Assembly (NCBI GenBank): GCA_036725605.1
Contig: DAIMDW010000011.1
Coordinates: 62,001 to 126,000 of the forward strand
DNA from: CALBTQ01 sp036725605
GTDB lineage: Bacteria; Lernaellota; Lernaellaia; Lernaellales; Lernaellaceae
DNA: 64,000 nt
Reading direction: 5' to 3'
Part shown: positions 55,087 to 62,885 of the stretch, piece by piece
How positions within the stretch are numbered: position 1 is the first letter of the stretch
How the letters are laid out: each line of letters begins with the position of its first letter
Notes under the pieces: generated by a model
Database searches by the model: none
Told to the model about the DNA's origin: nothing
What the model saw: only the letters and a program-made list of their open reading frames with translations
Made by a program: the position numbers and the translations under genes

Positions 55087-56253
55087 TTATCCGACCAATG
55101 TTCCGTACAGCATGCCGGCCAGCGCCGACATGACGATCACCAGGCCGAAATAGGCCAGCGACTTTTTCGTGCCCAGCACGCCGTGGATGACGATCATGTT
55201 CGGCAGCGACAGCGCCGGCCCGGCCAGCAGCAGTGTCAGCGCCGGCCCCTGTCCCATGCCCGCGCCGAGCAGACCTTCGAGGATCGGCACCTCGGTCAAC
55301 GTCGCGAAGTACATCAGCGCGCCGGCCACCGAAGCGAACAGGTTCGCGCCCAGCGAATTGCCGCCCAGCAGTTGCTGCACGTAGCGCGCCGGAATTATCC
55401 CCGCGTCGCCGTTGGGCCGCCCGAGCAGGAAGCCCGCCGCCAGTACGCCCATGAACAACAGCGGCATGATCTGCTTGACGAACTCCCAGGTCGCGTCGAC
55501 CCAGTCGGTCAGCTCGTCTTTGGCGAACCAGCGCCAGAGCATCAGCGCCAACGCGACGGCCAGCGCGCCGCTCACGTACCACTTCACGCCGTACACCGCG
55601 TTCCAAAAACCCACCGGCTGCGCCGGCTTGCCCCACGCGGCGAAAATCAGGATCAGCACCATGACCAAAAAATACAAACCGGTTTTGGCCAGCGAGCGCG
55701 ACGGCTCGTCGACCGGCGGCACGGGCAGGGCGGCCTTGGCCGTTTCCTCGCGGCGGAAAATCGCGGCCATCAACAGGCCGATGACGATCGCGAAAATGAT
55801 CGCGCCGATCGCCCGCGCCAGACCGAGCCGCCAGCCCAACACGCGCGCGGTCAGGATGATCGCCAGCACGTTGACCGCCGGACCGCTGTACAAAAACGCC
55901 GTCGCCGGGCCCAGGCCCGCGCCGCGTTTGTGAATGCCCGCGAACAACGGCAGCACCGTGCACGAGCACACCGCCAGAATCGAGCCGGATACCGCCGCCA
56001 CCGAGTAGGCGAGGACCTTTTTCGCGCCGGCGCCGAAATATTTCATCACCGCCGCCTGCGAAACGAACACGCCGATCGCCCCGGCGATGAAAAACGCGGG
56101 GACCAGGCAGAACAACACGTGTTCGCGCGCGTAATCCTGCAGCATGTAAAACGCTTCGAGGATCGCGCCGCGCACGCGTTCGTCGCCCAACGGCAGCAAA
56201 TACGCCGCGGCGAAGACGCCGATGATCAGCAACAGTTTGGTGGTTTCTTTCAT
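55087..56253 (-). CDS. DUF318/ArsP-like permease
   Basis: A 388-residue membrane protein with about 8-10 TM helices in two homologous halves. The conserved motif is SILAVCSCTVLPLFAGIHKRGAG...SGPAVN; the second half has TEVPILEGLLGAGMGQGPALTLLLAGPALSLPNM. Family members include ArsP, which exports trivalent organoarsenicals, and uncharacterised YraQ-like permeases. Conserved Cys-x-Cys in the first motif could bind a soft metal or metalloid. ATG 56253 lies 17 bp after the ArsR stop. Confidence 0.88.
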   Translation of the reverse strand: MKETTKLLLIIGVFAAAYLLPLGDERVRGAILEAFYMLQDYAREHVLFCLVPAFFIAGAIGVFVSQAAVMKYFGAGAKKVLAYSVAAVSGSILAVCSCTVLPLFAGIHKRGAGLGPATAFLYSGPAVNVLAIILTARVLGWRLGLARAIGAIIFAIVIGLLMAAIFRREETAKAALPVPPVDEPSRSLAKTGLYFLVMVLILIFAAWGKPAQPVGFWNAVYGVKWYVSGALAVALALMLWRWFAKDELTDWVDATWEFVKQIMPLLFMGVLAAGFLLGRPNGDAGIIPARYVQQLLGGNSLGANLFASVAGALMYFATLTEVPILEGLLGAGMGQGPALTLLLAGPALSLPNMIVIHGVLGTKKSLAYFGLVIVMSALAGMLYGTLVG

Positions 56254-56270
56254 TTGGTTTCTCTTGTTTT

Positions 56271-56585
56271 CTAGCGCAACGCGGCCAGCGCTTTCTTGCG
56301 TTCGGCGAGCACCTCGGTGACGCAGGTGAAAAAGCCGTTGATGCATTTGACTTCCAGCCGGTAGAAAACGGTCGCGCCGTCCTTGCGATCCTCGGCGACG
56401 ATGCCCGCTTCACGCAGCACGCTCAGGTGGCGGCTGACGGTCGCGTATTGCGCGCCGACCAGCTCGACCAGTTCGCCGACCGGCTTGGGGCCGGCCTGCA
56501 GCGCGTCGACGATCATCAGCCGGCTCGGATGCGCCAGCGCTTTGAAAACCTTGGCCCGAAAATCGTATATCTCACGTTTCTTCAT
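56271..56585 (-). CDS. ArsR-family regulator
   Basis: A 104-residue winged-helix protein: ALAHPSRLMIVDALQAG, then the recognition helix region VELVGAQYATVSRHLSVLREAGIV and the wing AEDRKDGATVFYRL. It ends with CINGFFTC, a C-terminal Cys pair that could sense a soft metal or redox state; the classic N-terminal ELCVCDL metal box is absent. First gene of the operon. An inverted repeat sits exactly within its promoter, so autorepression is likely. Confidence 0.92.
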   Translation of the reverse strand: MKKREIYDFRAKVFKALAHPSRLMIVDALQAGPKPVGELVELVGAQYATVSRHLSVLREAGIVAEDRKDGATVFYRLEVKCINGFFTCVTEVLAERKKALAALR

Positions 56586-56664
56586 CGTGCCGTCCTTTGC
56601 CGTGCCTCGCCCGCGGTTGGCTCCTCGCCCGCATTTTTCCCGCGAAGCCCTTTTGCGATTGCGC

Positions 56665-56692
56665 AATTTAGCAAAAAGGCTAAATTTGTCAA
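56665..56692 (-). promoter_or_regulatory. ArsR promoter-operator
   Basis: On the minus strand TTGACA (56692-56687) is followed by a 16-bp spacer and TAAATT (56670-56665). A perfect inverted repeat, AATTTAGC (56665-56672) and GCTAAATT (56679-56686), occupies the spacer and the -10, ideal for ArsR repression. The leader to ATG 56585 is about 75 nt. Confidence 0.75.
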
Positions 56693-56795
56693 GGGGCGAT
56701 TTTGTTGATCGGCGGGCGGGGATACGGGGCGACGGCAAGGGAAGGCAACGCTTGCCGGTTCACGCCCTTCACGGTCGAATTCTTTTTGAGAAGAA

Positions 56796-57548
56796 CTACA
56801 GTGTCTCCCAGCCGATGATCACGCTGATCAGCCCGGTGAAACCGCCGTTGCTGAATTCACCCGTGGTGTCGAGCGCATCGAATTCGGTTTCGGTGAAGCC
56901 GGCGCCCCAGCCGCGCAGATCCAATTGGAAGCCGAAGATCATCCGGTTGGAAAAACGGTAGTAATAGTTCGTGCCCAGATCGATGATCACCGCGCCGCCT
57001 TCGGAATCGCTGGTCAGGCCGTCGATGGCCATGTTCGCGCCGCCGAAACCGAACTTGCCGTACAGCGACGAAGCGTGCTGATTGGCCGCCCCGTAAAGCC
57101 AGCGATAGCCGACGCCGCCGCAGGCCACGGTCATGTGCTGGCGAAGCAGACGATGGTCCAGCCCCGCTTCGTATCCGTATTCGTCGTCGTCGAAGTTCAT
57201 GTCGGTGGTGATGTACATGTGCTGCATGGTGGCCGTCACCATGAACTGCCGCCCCTGGGTCGGGAAGAACAACGCCTCGACGCCCAGGTTGATCAGGTCG
57301 CCGTAGCGCGCGCCGAAGGCCGTTTCGTCGTCCGCTCCGCGCGGCACGTCGTCGAACTTGACGGCGCCGCCGGACATCGTCGAACCGCCGCCGAAACGAC
57401 CGAGCAGAATCATCCAACCCAGCGGCTGCCGGTCGGCGTCGACGAGCGGTTGCTCTTCGTCGGTTTCGTCGCCGTCGGCCGCCAGGGCCGCGCTCAGACC
57501 CAACGTCAACAACAAGAGCGGGAGCAACAAGAGACACGTAGCTTTCAT
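56796..57548 (-). CDS. probable outer-membrane beta-barrel protein
   Basis: A 250-residue protein with a type I signal peptide (LLLTLGLSAALA, cleavage near residue 23), an acidic linker, and alternating hydrophobic/polar strands with many Gly and aromatics (LGWMILLGRFGGGS; VTATMQHMYITTDM; NYYYRFSNRMIFGFQLDLRGWG) ending in hydrophobic IIGWETL. This resembles small OmpA- or OmpW-like barrels. No specific family recognised. GAAAGGCGG precedes the ATG. Confidence 0.65.
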   Translation of the reverse strand: MKATCLLLLPLLLLTLGLSAALAADGDETDEEQPLVDADRQPLGWMILLGRFGGGSTMSGGAVKFDDVPRGADDETAFGARYGDLINLGVEALFFPTQGRQFMVTATMQHMYITTDMNFDDDEYGYEAGLDHRLLRQHMTVACGGVGYRWLYGAANQHASSLYGKFGFGGANMAIDGLTSDSEGGAVIIDLGTNYYYRFSNRMIFGFQLDLRGWGAGFTETEFDALDTTGEFSNGGFTGLISVIIGWETL

Positions 57549-57611
57549 CGAAACCGCCTTTCTCTTCCACGGGGAAAACGATGGGCTTATTCTATCATCG
57601 TTTGGCGGCGC

Positions 57612-58199
57612 TCAGTCCACTTCCAGCAGGCAGGAGATGCAATTATCCCGGCCCGTTTCGTCGGCGAACTCATAGACGTCGAAATCGATCCTCAGATCGT
57701 TCGTTCCCAACTCGCCGTCGTCGATGTCTTCGAACTGGTTAAGAATGGCGAACTGGCCCGACGGTTCCCAAAGAAAATCCGTCGCGTTGCTACAGAAGAT
57801 GGTGTGCGTCGACAACTCCGTTTCCGGCCAGATGACGATATCCACCGCGCCGACGCCGTCGATGGCAAAGTCGCCGTAAACCAGGAAACGCTCGCCGATG
57901 GCCCATTGCGTGGAAGTGGCCTGAAAACCGGCGACCTTGATGTCGAAGTCCTGCCAGGTGAGCGGCAGAACCCAGTCGCCGTCGGTGTCGACATCGCCCC
58001 AGATTTCGCACGAAGCCAGGTTGAGCGTGAAGCCGACGTTCTCCAGTCCGGCCATGGACAGATCGCAGCCGGCATTCATTCGATTGATCGCGCTGGAATA
58101 ATCGCCGTAGGCGTCGTCGTCATCGTCGCCGCTGTCACTGCAAGCGAACCAGGCGAAGGCAACAAGGGCTGCCATGAAACATAGAATAAATATTCTCAT
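57612..58199 (-). CDS. secreted lipoprotein, NxMNAGC type
   Basis: A 195-residue lipoprotein (lipobox AWFAC, Cys20) with a short acidic linker (GDDDDD), then YSSAINRMNAGCDLSMAGLE and a beta-rich domain with Cys pairs (LASCEIW, TIFCSNAT, DNCISCLLEVD). The start of the mature domain (small polar stretch then N-x-N/M-x-GC) recalls the SVENxxxSGC start of the paralogous lipoproteins at 49.3 and 49.9 kb, so it may be a distant relative. Function unknown. AGGAGAG precedes ATG 58199. Confidence 0.72.
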   Translation of the reverse strand: MRIFILCFMAALVAFAWFACSDSGDDDDDAYGDYSSAINRMNAGCDLSMAGLENVGFTLNLASCEIWGDVDTDGDWVLPLTWQDFDIKVAGFQATSTQWAIGERFLVYGDFAIDGVGAVDIVIWPETELSTHTIFCSNATDFLWEPSGQFAILNQFEDIDDGELGTNDLRIDFDVYEFADETGRDNCISCLLEVD

Positions 58200-58242
58200 G
58201 CAACTCTCCTGCAAGCGGTTATTGACCGTTATGTTAAATGAA

Positions 58243-58270
58243 ACAAGGGGTGCAAGCCAACACCCCTTGT
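58243..58270. terminator. hairpin between two minus-strand genes
   Basis: ACAAGGGGTG (58243-58252) pairs perfectly with CACCCCTTGT (58261-58270) across an 8-nt loop. On the minus strand it is followed by TTTCATTT and would end the kelch-gene transcript. The better T-run (CTTTTTT) is on the plus strand. Confidence 0.65.
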
Positions 58271-58292
58271 CACTTTTTTCACTCAACCGCAA

Positions 58293-60008
58293 TCAGCAGC
58301 CACAACATCCGTCGTCGTCATCGTCGTCATCGTCGTCGTCGTCAACTTCATCGTCGTCGTCATCATCATCGTCATCGTCGCCGCCGGTATCATCGTCGTC
58401 GGTATCGTCGTCTCCGGTGTCGTCATCGGTGTCGTCATCGGTGTCGTCATCCGCCGCCTCGGGAATGTTGAAGCCGTCGGTCAGCGTGCCGTCCCCGTTG
58501 TCGGTGGTGACGACCACGTCGTAATCGCCGGCGTCCGCGCCGGTCAGATCAAAGTCGGCGGTGATCGTGTTCACGTCGGACACCACGACGTCCGTGGCGG
58601 TGATGTCGGCCTTGGTCGGTCCCGACAGAACGACCGTCGGGGTGCCAAAGAAATGATCGCCGGTGATGCTCACCGACACCGAATCGTCGATATCCCCGGT
58701 ATTCGGATCGATCGCGGTCACCTCCGGCAGCGGCGCGGTGATCGTCAGTCCACCGGCGCGCACCGCATTGGAGAGAAAGGCCGCGCCCAGGGTCCAGGTG
58801 GAGTTTTGCACGACCACGTCATACGAACCGGCGGCCAGATCGGCCGGCAGAGTGGCCGTGGCGCTGTTGGCGTCGGTGAAGGTGTAGCTGTCGAAATCGA
58901 CGCGCGCCTTCGTGGCGTCCTCCAAGTACAGGTCGGCTTCGGCCTGGTCGTCGAAGTACAGGCCGACCAACGCCAGCACGGTTCCTTCCGCCTCGTAGTT
59001 GATTACCTCGTCGGGCGTCACCGATTTGATGTACGGCGCGCAATAACGGAAGATCTGCAACGCGTCGGACTTGGTGAACACATCGACGGTGTAGCCGCCG
59101 GCGATGAAGAACATGGAATTGTAGAAGTTGTCCGAGGCGGCGGCATTGACCGCCGTGGGCAGGGTGCCGAACGAAGTGGCCGTGTACCAGTTGTCGGAGC
59201 CCGGTTCATAACCGATGATCGTACCACTCGATGCCCAGGAAGTGTCGGGACCGTATCCGAACGCCCACCAGTAATCCTGGTCGGCCTGTTTCATCGGTAC
59301 GACGATGTTCGGGTCGTGCAGGTTGCCGGCGTCGGCAACGGCCAGGGTTGTCCAGGCACTGGTGTCCGGATCGTAGACGTACAGCGAATCGTCGCCCCAA
59401 CCGCCGACCGCATAGAACAGTCCGTTGTGGGCCAGACCGCGACCGTAGCCTTTGGCGACCGGCAAGGCCGCAATGCTCGTCCAGGCGTCGGTGGTCGGAT
59501 CGTACTCGTAGGATGCGTCCGTGTAACCGCTGTCCGTGTCGCCGCCGGCGCCATAGATGATGCCGTCGATCATTGCGCACATGATGCCCGACGCGGCGAT
59601 CGGATAGTCCGCCCCGGTGCTCCAGGTGTCGGTGGCGATGTCGTAGATGTAGTGATCGCCCGTGTAATTGACCGACGCGTCGAATCCGCCGAAGGCGTGG
59701 ATTTTTCCGTCGACAGCGACGACGCACAGGTTCGTCAACGCGCCGGGCAAAACCGCCAGCGTGTCATCCCAGGTGTCGGTGAACGGATCGTAGCGGTACA
59801 GATCGTCATTGACGTTGCCGGTGTTGTCCCACCCGCCCATGACATAGAAGTAATCGCCGACCACCACGCCGGCCAAACGGCCGCGCTCGGCGGGCATCGT
59901 CGCCGGGGATGCTTCGAAGCCGACGAAGCAGGCGTCGATCGCATAGACGTTCGAAGCGGCCGGCAGGCACACCAATAACGCCACAAGTATTAAAAATCTG
60001 CGATGCAT
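58293..60008 (-). CDS. exported kelch/IPT protein with C-terminal GCCGC tail
   Basis: A 571-residue protein with a type I signal peptide (CLPAASNVYA, about residue 23; LLVC is not an acceptable lipobox). Residues about 35-330 hold kelch repeats (LAGVVVGDYFYVMGGWDNTG...YDPFTDTWDDTLAVLPG; KIHAFGGFD...YDIATDTWSTGADYP; FYAVGGWGDDSLYVYDPDTSAW), which form a beta-propeller. Two Ig-like/IPT-type modules follow (ITGDHFFGTPTVVLSGP; DGTLTDGFNIPEA). The end is an acidic stalk and GCCGC. Probably a displayed binding protein. GGGAGG precedes the ATG. Confidence 0.82.
   Translation of the reverse strand: MHRRFLILVALLVCLPAASNVYAIDACFVGFEASPATMPAERGRLAGVVVGDYFYVMGGWDNTGNVNDDLYRYDPFTDTWDDTLAVLPGALTNLCVVAVDGKIHAFGGFDASVNYTGDHYIYDIATDTWSTGADYPIAASGIMCAMIDGIIYGAGGDTDSGYTDASYEYDPTTDAWTSIAALPVAKGYGRGLAHNGLFYAVGGWGDDSLYVYDPDTSAWTTLAVADAGNLHDPNIVVPMKQADQDYWWAFGYGPDTSWASSGTIIGYEPGSDNWYTATSFGTLPTAVNAAASDNFYNSMFFIAGGYTVDVFTKSDALQIFRYCAPYIKSVTPDEVINYEAEGTVLALVGLYFDDQAEADLYLEDATKARVDFDSYTFTDANSATATLPADLAAGSYDVVVQNSTWTLGAAFLSNAVRAGGLTITAPLPEVTAIDPNTGDIDDSVSVSITGDHFFGTPTVVLSGPTKADITATDVVVSDVNTITADFDLTGADAGDYDVVVTTDNGDGTLTDGFNIPEAADDDTDDDTDDDTGDDDTDDDDTGGDDDDDDDDDDEVDDDDDDDDDDDGCCGC
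58296..58457 (-). repeat. C-terminal acidic stalk ending GCCGC
   Basis: The minus strand encodes TDDDT/DDDDTGG units, then a run of eleven Asp, then Gly-Cys-Cys-Gly-Cys (58310-58296) before the stop. Confidence 0.85.
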
Positions 60009-60141
60009 ATTAATCCCTCCCGTTTTGTTTTATGCATATTAATTAACTAGTTACAATTTTATGAATAGTACAAAAACTGTGTCTATGCAATGGAAAAAGG
60101 GAGAGGCGTGGGCATGGCCCAGGGGCATCGTAAAAAAGAAA

Positions 60142-60170
60142 GAGCCCGAAATCATAAAGATTTCAGGCTC
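60142..60170 (-). terminator. rho-independent terminator
   Basis: Minus-strand stem GAGCCTGAAATC (60170-60159) pairs with GATTTCGGGCTC (60153-60142) with one mismatch, around a 5-nt loop, followed by TTTCTTTTTT. It lies after the GCGC-tailed gene. The plus strand also has CTTTTTT, so it could act both ways. Confidence 0.85.
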
Positions 60171-60203
60171 CTTTTTTCAGTGTGGTTCGAATCGGTCGAC
60201 CAA

Positions 60204-61328
60204 TCAGCAACCGCATCCGTCATCGTCATTATCGTCATCGTCGTCATCGTCGTCGATGTCGATATCATCGTCGTCGTCATCGTCGTCATCGTCGATGGTG
60301 TCGTCATCGACAGCGTCGTCGTCGGTGACATCGTCATCGGTAACGTCGTCGTCGGTGGTGTCATCGTCGACGGTGGTGTCGTCGTCGACGGTGGTGTCGT
60401 CGTCGACGGTGGTGTCGTCGTCAACGGTGGTGTCGTCGTCAACGGTGGTGTCGTCATCGACGATGTCGTCATCGGCGGTCACATCGGTCACGACTTCCAG
60501 GCCGATGACCTGGTCCGGATCCTGCTGCGAAACCAGGAACAGGATGCCCGTGTTGTCCGTGTCGGTCCAGCTCGATGTGAAGCAGATGCCGGCGGCCAGC
60601 CCTTCTTCGCCCGACCAGGTGTCTTCGATGGACACGGCCGTGTAGGCGCCGGTGGACGGATTGAACTGATAAATGTAATTGGGCGTCTGGGCGTAAACCC
60701 ACAGCCACGGACCGTCCGCGCTCTTGTCGTCCCAGGCCATGCCGTAGATCGACTTGTTGTTGGTGTACTGATGGATCACATTGCCTTCCATGTCGATCTC
60801 ATAGATGTTCGAATCCCAGTTCGCCGTCCACAGGTGGTCGGTGTCCGGGTCGTAGGCCAACGCGCGGTGCACGTCCAGCGGGCCGGTGAAGGTGTCGACC
60901 ACATTGCCGTGATGGTCGAACTTGTCGATTTCCGTACCGGCGCTCGCATACAGATACTGACCGTCCCACGCCAGGTCGCGATAGCCCCACTGGTCGGTCT
61001 GATTCGGTTGCATCCAGCTTTCGATGTAATTGCCGTCTTTGTCGAATTTGTGCACTTTGTTCAGGCCCAGAAGACCGCTGCTGGCGCCGGAAACGAAGAA
61101 GTACGGATTCGCATATTCGACGCCCAGAATGCCGCCGTCGCTGGTGGCCGTCTGCGGGCTGAACTGAAATAGAATGTCGCCCAAGGCGTCACCGCCGGGC
61201 ATGGTGAATTGCAGGTCGTGGCGCACGGCCGGCGCCTTCTCGGCGAGCAAGGCCGGCGCGGCGGCGATCATACCCACAGTCAACAACGCCAGCACCCCGA
61301 TGATCGCGAGATTTTTAAAGAGTTTCAT
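60204..61328 (-). CDS. exported NHL/propeller-like protein with C-terminal GCGC tail
   Basis: A 374-residue protein with a type I signal peptide (AAAPALLAE, about residue 29; no Cys). The body (about 35-280) has repeated four-strand units such as 'VHKFDKDGNYIESW', 'EIDKFDHHGNVVDTF' and 'NIYEIDMEGNVIHQY', typical of NHL or six-bladed propellers. The last about 90 residues are an acidic stalk (five clean DDDTTV units, then Asp-rich) ending Gly-Cys-Gly-Cys. GGGAGGAGAG precedes the ATG. It has the same layout as the kelch protein and the 47.0-kb protein. Confidence 0.8.
   Translation of the reverse strand: MKLFKNLAIIGVLALLTVGMIAAAPALLAEKAPAVRHDLQFTMPGGDALGDILFQFSPQTATSDGGILGVEYANPYFFVSGASSGLLGLNKVHKFDKDGNYIESWMQPNQTDQWGYRDLAWDGQYLYASAGTEIDKFDHHGNVVDTFTGPLDVHRALAYDPDTDHLWTANWDSNIYEIDMEGNVIHQYTNNKSIYGMAWDDKSADGPWLWVYAQTPNYIYQFNPSTGAYTAVSIEDTWSGEEGLAAGICFTSSWTDTDNTGILFLVSQQDPDQVIGLEVVTDVTADDDIVDDDTTVDDDTTVDDDTTVDDDTTVDDDTTVDDDTTDDDVTDDDVTDDDAVDDDTIDDDDDDDDDDIDIDDDDDDDDNDDDGCGC
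60207..60472 (-). repeat. C-terminal acidic stalk with 18-bp tandem repeat, ending GCGC
   Basis: Five near-exact 18-nt copies encode DDDTTV (about 60360-60450), followed toward the 3' end by DDDVT/DDDAV units, Asp runs and Gly-Cys-Gly-Cys (60218-60207). The near-exact copies suggest recent slippage or expansion. Confidence 0.88.
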
Positions 61329-61469
61329 CTCTCCTCCCTTGGTTGGAAACCCTAAAACAATAGAATTTTAAGGATTGCTTGTCCTCTACCCGCGTCGGAT
61401 CATATCATAAATGAAGGGATCGTCGAGATACGTGACAAAAAATTGATCTCCCCAGGGAGTACCTGTCCG

Positions 61470-62390
61470 GTGCCGGAACCGAAGAAATGCAAACGGTGGC
61501 TCAAGCGTCTGACGCTGACGGCGATCGTGCTGTGTCTGCTCGTCGCCGGCGTCGAGGTTGGCCTGCGCCTGATCGGACGCGTGCTTTATCGGCCGATCGA
61601 ACTCGAGCTGGAGACTGCGCAAAAAGCCGATGCGGATGAGTTTGTCATTCTGTGCGTGGGCGATTCGCACACCCAGGGCGTCGATGCGCCGCCCGGCCTG
61701 TCGTATCCGAGCCAGTTGGCCAACCTGCTCAACAAGAACCATCGGCCGACGCGCTACCGGGTGATCAACTACGGCGTGCCCGGGGCCAACTCCTCGCAGG
61801 CGTTGCTCCGGCTGCGCGAGCTGTACGCCAAAGGGGGCACGACCCCCGCGGTGGTGATCGTCAATGTCGGCAAGAACAACGACCATAACTTTCAGGAAGC
61901 GCGCTTTTGGCTCGATGAGCGCATGAAAACTCAACCCTTACGCGCCCAACTCGAATACCTGCTGCAGCACGCCAAGGTGTATCGACTGGGCGAAATCGCC
62001 ATGCGCAACCTGCGGGAAAGGCTGACGACCCCCACGGACTCGGCCGACAAGTACCTGCTCGACGAACCGCCTTTGCTCGATCGATGGCTGCAACAGGATT
62101 ACCGGGCGATGATCGAACTGGTGCGCGCGAATCGGGGACGCGTGGTGCTGTTGAACTATTTCATGCCGGTTGCGTACGTCGATCGGGCGATGACCGCCAT
62201 CGCCGCCGAAACCGGCGCTCCGCTCGTCGACGTCGTCTGGTTCCGGCTGCCGCGCGTCGCCATCCGTTCGTTGGTCGGACCCACCGCCCATCCCAACGAA
62301 CGCGGCTACGCGGCCGTCGCCCGCTTCGTGTTGGAGGGGTTGCAGGAAAACAATCTGCTCGACCAGCCCTCGTCGTCGATAAACGAATGA
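61470..62390 (+). CDS. SGNH/GDSL-type hydrolase, membrane-anchored
   Basis: A 306-residue protein with one N-terminal TM/signal anchor (LTLTAIVLCLLVAGVEVGL), then an SGNH hydrolase domain: block I CVGDSHTQG (nucleophile Ser), block III VNVGKNND, block V HPNERGYAAVA (catalytic His). Family members are esterases, including deacetylases of cell-wall or exported polysaccharides, and the TM anchor favours an envelope substrate. GTG 61470 is the likely start because GGGAG is 10 bases upstream; TTG 61443 lies before that RBS. Confidence 0.85.
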   Translation: MPEPKKCKRWLKRLTLTAIVLCLLVAGVEVGLRLIGRVLYRPIELELETAQKADADEFVILCVGDSHTQGVDAPPGLSYPSQLANLLNKNHRPTRYRVINYGVPGANSSQALLRLRELYAKGGTTPAVVIVNVGKNNDHNFQEARFWLDERMKTQPLRAQLEYLLQHAKVYRLGEIAMRNLRERLTTPTDSADKYLLDEPPLLDRWLQQDYRAMIELVRANRGRVVLLNYFMPVAYVDRAMTAIAAETGAPLVDVVWFRLPRVAIRSLVGPTAHPNERGYAAVARFVLEGLQENNLLDQPSSSINE

Positions 62391-62403
62391 TGAGTTTTTC
62401 GTC

Positions 62404-62431
62404 TTGACATTGTAGTCGTTTGTATTACATT
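62404..62431 (+). promoter_or_regulatory. promoter giving a near-leaderless transcript
   Basis: Perfect -35 TTGACA (62404-62409), a 16-bp spacer and -10 TACATT (62426-62431) end only 7 bp before ATG 62439. No Shine-Dalgarno fits between them, so transcription would start at or next to the start codon. Confidence 0.55.
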
Positions 62432-62438
62432 TCCCGTC

Positions 62439-62885
62439 ATGAGCAAGAAGAAAGAAGAGCGGCTGGAGAGAAAATCCGCCCTGCGCGTCGCCCGCGACAA
62501 ACGGCCCGTCCGGCGCGAGCGCAAGGATCGCGTGCTGCAAACCCGCGTCCCGCAATCGCTGTACGATGAACTGGTCGCCCAGGCGGGCAAGCTGCGCGTG
62601 CCGGTTTCCAACCTCGTGCGCAACATTCTGGAAGATTCGGCGCGCATGGTCGGCAACATCGTCGACGGCGGTTTTCAGATCGCCGCGGCGTTGGGCGAGC
62701 GGGCGGACAAAGACGAATTGGCCGAGGTGGTCGGCTGGCAGCCGCTGACCGCCAACAAGCGCCTGGTGTGCGCGCAATGCGGCGCGGCGATCGCCAAGGG
62801 CGAGCAGGCGTTCATCGGCATCGGCGCGCCGGGCGGCCGTTCGTTGATCATCTGCGCGGCCTGCGAACGAAAAGGAGTTCGGTAA
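62439..62885 (+). CDS. RHH-like N-terminus fused to a zinc-ribbon-like C-terminus
   Basis: A 148-residue protein. A very basic N-terminus (residues 1-30) precedes a ribbon-helix-helix-like segment (DRVLQTRVPQSLYDELVAQAGKLRVPVSNLVRNILEDSAR, about 30-70). A C-terminal CAQC...CAAC pair (about residues 111 and 142) could form a zinc ribbon. It is probably a DNA-binding regulator, but I recognise no named family. Its TAA shares one base with the next ATG (TAATG), so it is coupled to the lipase gene, which it may regulate. Confidence 0.65.
   Translation: MSKKKEERLERKSALRVARDKRPVRRERKDRVLQTRVPQSLYDELVAQAGKLRVPVSNLVRNILEDSARMVGNIVDGGFQIAAALGERADKDELAEVVGWQPLTANKRLVCAQCGAAIAKGEQAFIGIGAPGGRSLIICAACERKGVR

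Noticed and set aside
57599..58184. Plus-strand frame across the lipoprotein gene at 57.6 kb
   Set aside because: Antisense shadow without RBS; the minus strand has a signal peptide, lipobox and a good RBS.
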